Below are positions 4,484-7,954 of a stretch of 7,954 nucleotides of DNA, piece after piece (positions within the stretch are counted from its first letter, which is position 1; each line of letters begins with the position of its first letter). A program made the translations under genes and the position numbers. Source of the DNA: Candidatus Saccharibacteria bacterium UBA5152 (GTDB lineage Bacteria > Patescibacteriota > Saccharimonadia > Saccharimonadales > UBA4665); assembly GCA_002413755.1 (NCBI GenBank), contig DHXQ01000018.1:1-7954 (forward strand), read 5' to 3'. Below the pieces are notes generated by a model that saw nothing but the letters and a program-made list of their open reading frames with translations, was not told the origin of the DNA and did not search any database.

Positions 4484-6039
4484 TCGACGACGGCGTCTTC
4501 ACCGAAGTGCTTCTTGAGGCGGGCGCGGATTGAACCCGGTTGGCGGCCGAATGTTTTGGACAATTCCTTCATAGATTGGGGATTGCCTTCGCTAAACAAA
4601 CCCATCAGCTTATTATCATCGGCTGCCGACCATGGTTTGAAGGCATTGGGGTAGGTTTCGCGCATCGTGGCGAGTTTAGCAGACCAGCCGCCTGAGCCAG
4701 TCTTGGCGGCTGCCTTGGGCTGGGACTTTTCGAGCGCCGCCCGCTGGAGGGCTTTATCACGCAGGTGGGCGAACTTCTCGGCGTCCTTGGCTGATTTGTG
4801 CCGAAGTTGCTTATCGATTTCCAGGGCTACCGGGCTAATCTGCAGTGCCATGCGATTGATACCCAGCAGGCTGAGGTTGTCGAGCCGACGGACCCGCGAC
4901 AGTGCCACGTAACCCATGCCCTCCACGAAGGCTTTGCGCAGGTCGATGCGGGCGGCGTCGAGGGTCATGCCCTGTGACTTGTGAACGGTGATTGCCCAGG
5001 CCAGGCGTAGCGGAACCTGGGTCAGCGACGCCCGCTTTTTGTTACCATCCCGCAGCTCCCAGGTTTCGGGCTCCATGGTTACCCGCCGGCCGGTGGATTG
5101 CAGCTCGACGATCGGGTATTCGCTGTGCTTTTCGAAGTCAACCACCGTGCCCAGCGAGCCGTTGGCGTAGCGCCGTTCGGGACTATTTTTGATGGCCATG
5201 ACCAGCGCGCCTTTTTTGAGTGATAAGACCGGCAGCGCCAGACAGGAGCGCTTCAGGGTTTCGACGTATTGCTCTTTGCCGGTGGTCACCATTTCATAAA
5301 ATATTTCGTCGCCCTCGATGCCACGCAGTTGACCTTCGTTTATCCGGTCAACGTCGATGTTGACAGTGTGCAGTTCGGTGGCTTTGAGATTGTGGCCGGC
5401 TTCGTCGACCAGCGGCGCGTCAACCCGGGCCAGCAATAGTTCGGCGTGCCGACGACGGACATCGCCTTCGCGCATAGCGTTCAGCACTTCCAAAAAGGCG
5501 TCGTCGTCCTGGCGGTGTTGCTCAGTCAGATAACAGACGACCGGGTCAAATTCTTCCCAGACCTGGGAAGTGACGACGAAACTGCCCTGTCGGCTGTCCT
5601 GGCGGTTGACGGGTGGCAGCTGGAAGAAGTCACCGCACAGGATGACTTGGATGCCGCCAAACGGCTCATCCGGGCGCTTGCGCACCCGACGGGCGATCTC
5701 ATCGACCATATCCAGCCGGTAATCGTGGAGCATACTGATCTCATCGATGATCAGGATGTCGGTGCCTTCGATGATCTCGCGCCGGCCCTTCAGTAAGTGC
5801 TCTTCGAACTGCGGGTGTAGCTCGTCGGAGATACCGATACCGCTCCAGGCGTGGATGGTGTTGCCGCCAAGATGGGTGGCGGCCAGGCCGGTGGTGGCGG
5901 TAATCGCCACATATCGGCCGTCGCGCTTAGCGCGGCGAATAAACTCGTTGAGCACATACGTCTTGCCAGACCCGGCCGGGCCGGTCAGTAATACGTTATG
6001 GCCCTCCGCCATAATCTCAAGTGCTAACGCCTGGTCCAC
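4462..6039 (-). CDS. PIF1/RecD-like superfamily 1B DNA helicase with C-terminal Myb-like HTH
   Basis: A 525-residue ATP-dependent 5'-3' DNA helicase. Motif I (Walker A) is GPAGSGKT (20-27). Motif Ia is TATTGLAATHLGGNTIHAWSG (47-67), the PIF1 signature. Motif II is LIIDEIS (96-102), motif III GDFFQLPPV (136-144), and QHRQ lies at 174-177. The second RecA fold has AITVHKSQGMTLD (349-361) and YVALSRVR (377-384). A basic Ala-rich linker (about 405-450) leads to a Myb/SANT-like helix-turn-helix (about 468-512: WSAADDNKLMGLF, then GRQPGSIRARL), a likely DNA-binding tail. The start is GTG 6039 with GGAGAGGG 4-8 nt upstream. The gap to the upstream KwaB-like gene is 44 bp; a TATACT in the gap (6078-6073) could be an internal promoter. 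Role in replication, repair or defence is not decided by sequence. Confidence 0.9.
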   Translation of the reverse strand: MDQALALEIMAEGHNVLLTGPAGSGKTYVLNEFIRRAKRDGRYVAITATTGLAATHLGGNTIHAWSGIGISDELHPQFEEHLLKGRREIIEGTDILIIDEISMLHDYRLDMVDEIARRVRKRPDEPFGGIQVILCGDFFQLPPVNRQDSRQGSFVVTSQVWEEFDPVVCYLTEQHRQDDDAFLEVLNAMREGDVRRRHAELLLARVDAPLVDEAGHNLKATELHTVNIDVDRINEGQLRGIEGDEIFYEMVTTGKEQYVETLKRSCLALPVLSLKKGALVMAIKNSPERRYANGSLGTVVDFEKHSEYPIVELQSTGRRVTMEPETWELRDGNKKRASLTQVPLRLAWAITVHKSQGMTLDAARIDLRKAFVEGMGYVALSRVRRLDNLSLLGINRMALQISPVALEIDKQLRHKSAKDAEKFAHLRDKALQRAALEKSQPKAAAKTGSGGWSAKLATMRETYPNAFKPWSAADDNKLMGLFSEGNPQSMKELSKTFGRQPGSIRARLKKHFGEDAVVEYSANGK

Positions 6040-6083
6040 GCTACCCTCTCCTCATTTTTTCCCTATACACTAAGTATAACTGA

Positions 6084-7274
6084 TTACGCGCCGCTTGCCT
6101 CACGCAGCAAGCCAGCATTTTCGTCGGCTTCGCTCGACTTGAGCTCGCGCTTCTTCTGGATTTCGTAGCGGATGCCGGTGACCGGGCTTTCCATATAGTC
6201 TTCGTTGAGCAAGTTGACGAATTTGGTCATGTCTTTGGTATCCATGATGATGATGGCGCCGTTGTCGTCAGCCATCAGGCCGATGTCGAGCTCGTCGGAG
6301 CGCTCCATGACGTTTTCCTGCGACACCACCGTCGGGTCGAGCTTTTGGAGCTTCTTGATAACCGCCCGGTTGCCCTTGATGAGCTTCTGGATATCGTCGC
6401 CATCACTAAATGACAATTTGAAATTCTGTTGGATCTCTTCGACTTTCTTCTCGGCAATGCTGGCTTCTTTGGCGTCGTAGCCGAACAGGCTCTTGAGCTT
6501 GGACTGGCTAAAAACGTACATATCCTGGTCGAGCACCAGCAGCTGGTTGTCGGACGATACGCGCAAGGCGGCGTCAGCATCAAAGGCCACAAACTTGTTG
6601 TCGCGGATCATCCAGCCAGTGTTGCCTTTCATGACCTGCGACTGCGGTAATGATTTGATAACGTAAAACTTCATCGGCAGATTGCGATGACTGCAGCGGG
6701 CGACGATTCCCTTGACGCGCTTGATGTCATGTTCTTCTTCGTTGAAGAGCTCGATTTCGTGCTCCTGAGTCTTGAGCCAACCAAGCATTTCACGGGCCTT
6801 CTCCACCTTACTCAGCCGGGTGCGCATCAGCACATTGTCTTCGGATTCGGCGTCTTCAAAATTGCGGACAATCAGCCCCTGGTCGACGCCCTCCAGGATG
6901 TATTCCAGGATTTCATCGATAAACAACGGTTCGAGTTGCTTGCTGAGCTCGGCGGTCAAGTTGGTGCGGTAGACCACATTGTTTCGGTTGAAAAAGAATA
7001 ATTCAATCTTCAGTTCGTCTTTGAACTGCACCAGGTTGTTGGCCCAGGCAAAGACATCGGTTTCTTTGTAATTAGGGTCGTCTTCAATGATCGGCTTTGG
7101 CTTCTTGGCGGGCTTGGCTGGTTTGGCGACTTCGGGCTCGTCCTCAAGATCAGATTCGTCAGCACCAATGCCTTCTTCGAAATCATCCTCAATGGCTTCA
7201 ATCGCTGCCTCTTCAGGCTCTTCGATATGCATTTCGTCACTGTCTTCGGCTGGTATATCTGCTTGTGGTTCCAT
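6084..7274 (-). CDS. DUF4868/KwaB-like protein with acidic N-terminal extension
   Basis: A 396-residue soluble protein. Residues 1-50 contain 23 Asp/Glu and no Lys/Arg and are probably disordered, followed by a Lys-Pro-Ala linker (51-61). Residues 70-190 are a mixed alpha/beta region I cannot name. Residues 200-378 resemble DUF4868, the family of KwaB from the Kiwa anti-phage system: MKFYVIKSLPQ, then NQLLVLDQDMYVFSQSKLKSLFGYD (243-267), and near the end FVNLLNEDYMESPVTGIRYE (352-371), matching the family's LNDDYLxSxLTxxxY pattern as I recall it. KwaB is about 315 residues, so the extra length is N-terminal. No KwaA (four-pass membrane protein) is seen. Only AGGG 13 nt upstream could be a Shine-Dalgarno, while TAGAAT ends 7 nt before the ATG, so the mRNA may be leaderless. 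A defence role is inference; a housekeeping role in this lineage is equally open. Confidence 0.62.
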   Translation of the reverse strand: MEPQADIPAEDSDEMHIEEPEEAAIEAIEDDFEEGIGADESDLEDEPEVAKPAKPAKKPKPIIEDDPNYKETDVFAWANNLVQFKDELKIELFFFNRNNVVYRTNLTAELSKQLEPLFIDEILEYILEGVDQGLIVRNFEDAESEDNVLMRTRLSKVEKAREMLGWLKTQEHEIELFNEEEHDIKRVKGIVARCSHRNLPMKFYVIKSLPQSQVMKGNTGWMIRDNKFVAFDADAALRVSSDNQLLVLDQDMYVFSQSKLKSLFGYDAKEASIAEKKVEEIQQNFKLSFSDGDDIQKLIKGNRAVIKKLQKLDPTVVSQENVMERSDELDIGLMADDNGAIIIMDTKDMTKFVNLLNEDYMESPVTGIRYEIQKKRELKSSEADENAGLLREASGA

Positions 7275-7281
7275 CGTGTCT

Positions 7282-7287
7282 ATTCTA
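7282..7287 (-). promoter_or_regulatory. Candidate -10 directly before the KwaB-like gene
   Basis: Minus-strand TAGAAT (5 of 6) lies 7 nt before the ATG at 7274, so transcription would begin about at the start codon. A TTGGCC lies 20 bp further upstream, too far for a normal -35. Confidence 0.35.
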
Positions 7288-7331
7288 CCCTACCAGCCGT
7301 GACGATGGGCCAAAAATCTGCTGTAAAATTA

Positions 7332-7954
7332 TCAGTTGTGAAAATTATTCCAGATCATTTGGCCGAATTGAGATAGCAAATAAATAACGACAACCCCCAC
7401 AAACAGCCACCAGCTAGGCTTGCGACGCTGGAGCGCGGCGCCCAGCGGTGTCACCCGTTCCCTGCCCTGGTCGTACGGCAGCCGCTCGTCGCGGTAAGTC
7501 AAAATATTGTCCAGGAGTTGTTGTTTGATGGCGTAGATATGGGCTGCCATGTCGTCAAGCTGGGCGGCTGGATCATCCAGCGGTGCATAGAGGAACAATT
7601 TGTTACCGACGATTTCGATATCGTATTGGGCCGCATCACGCAGCGCGATCATGACATCGGGGCTGATGAAACTCATGCTGTCGATGGTGTATTGAGCCGG
7701 AAAATAGGTCACGAAGTAAGTATCAAAATCGCCTTCCAGCGAATGCTCCTGATTGGGCTGAAATAACCTGTCGAACTGCTTGCCGCGAGCCTGCTTGGAA
7801 TCGAAGAAGACGTTGGGTAATTCACGTGGTAATTCAGTGGACATAACACCGTAGTAGACTGTTGCAACAGCGTAGTCTCCATATTTGGAATGCTCGTACT
7901 TTTTGTAAGAAAAATCGGCATATTGCCAGTCGGGCGCACTAATGACGTTATGCA
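7332..7954 (-). CDS. DUF3137-like membrane-anchored protein, 5' end beyond the window
   Basis: The reading frame is open from the TGA at 7334-7332 to the right edge. Upstream of the first in-window ATG (7844) it continues with 36 more plausible codons (HNVISAPDWQYADFSYKKYE and on to VYYGV), so the ATG at 7844 is internal and the true start lies outside. The visible part is 206 residues. The middle (LEGDFDTYFVTYFPAQYTID, SFISPDVMIAL, YDIEIVGNKLFLYAPL) matches the pattern I know for DUF3137: a DF..YF segment, then an SPDVM-like stretch and a DIEIVxxxLyxY strand. A C-terminal membrane segment (RRKPSWWLFVGVVVIYLLSQFGQMIW, about 25 residues before the end) anchors it. Function is unknown; DUF3137 genes often lie near lemA, which cannot be checked here. 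It ends 57 bp before the KwaB-like gene. Confidence 0.68.
   Translation of the reverse strand, partial: HNVISAPDWQYADFSYKKYEHSKYGDYAVATVYYGVMSTELPRELPNVFFDSKQARGKQFDRLFQPNQEHSLEGDFDTYFVTYFPAQYTIDSMSFISPDVMIALRDAAQYDIEIVGNKLFLYAPLDDPAAQLDDMAAHIYAIKQQLLDNILTYRDERLPYDQGRERVTPLGAALQRRKPSWWLFVGVVVIYLLSQFGQMIWNNFHN

Overview
The window looks like a chromosomal segment of a Candidatus Saccharibacteria (TM7)/Patescibacteria-type genome. This is inference: GC is near 50 %, genes are compact, TGA is used as a normal stop, and the gene mix is typical of that group (DUF3137-like membrane protein, PIF1-like helicase with a helix-turn-helix tail, SipW/TasA pair, mraZ-rsmH). No rRNA or other taxonomic marker is present, so the lineage is not proven. 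All ten protein genes I can support lie on the minus strand, so transcription runs from right to left. There are no tRNA or rRNA genes, insertion sequences or CRISPR arrays.

In transcription order: (1) a DUF3137-like membrane protein that enters from the right edge (5' end missing); (2) a 396-residue protein with an acidic N-terminus and a C-terminal part that resembles DUF4868, the KwaB family of the Kiwa anti-phage system; (3) a PIF1/RecD-like helicase with a Myb-like HTH at its C-terminus, 44 bp downstream; (4) a TasA/camelysin-like surface protein and (5) its SipW-type signal peptidase, one unit behind a recognisable promoter; (6) a UlaG-like metallo-beta-lactamase-fold hydrolase; (7) an aldo/keto reductase; (8) a small single-pass membrane protein; (9) mraZ; (10) the first 16 complete codons of rsmH (mraW), running off the left edge. 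Items 9-10 mark the start of a dcw (division and cell wall) cluster.

The densest unexplained signal is in the first 1.1 kb. Upstream of mraZ there are four MraZ boxes at 10/21/10-bp spacing laid over a promoter, and 42 bp further upstream a perfect inverted pair of consensus DnaA boxes. mraZ and rsmH, normally almost contiguous, are separated by 425 bp with no convincing gene. That gap holds a ~300-bp region closed by a long imperfect inverted repeat with several internal hairpins. A 15-bp sequence is repeated at almost the same distance upstream of the mraZ and rsmH start codons. Three genes (rsmH, the small membrane protein, the KwaB-like gene) have a -10-like hexamer 6-7 nt before the start codon and little or no Shine-Dalgarno, which suggests leaderless mRNAs; the other complete genes have a recognisable Shine-Dalgarno or sit inside an operon.
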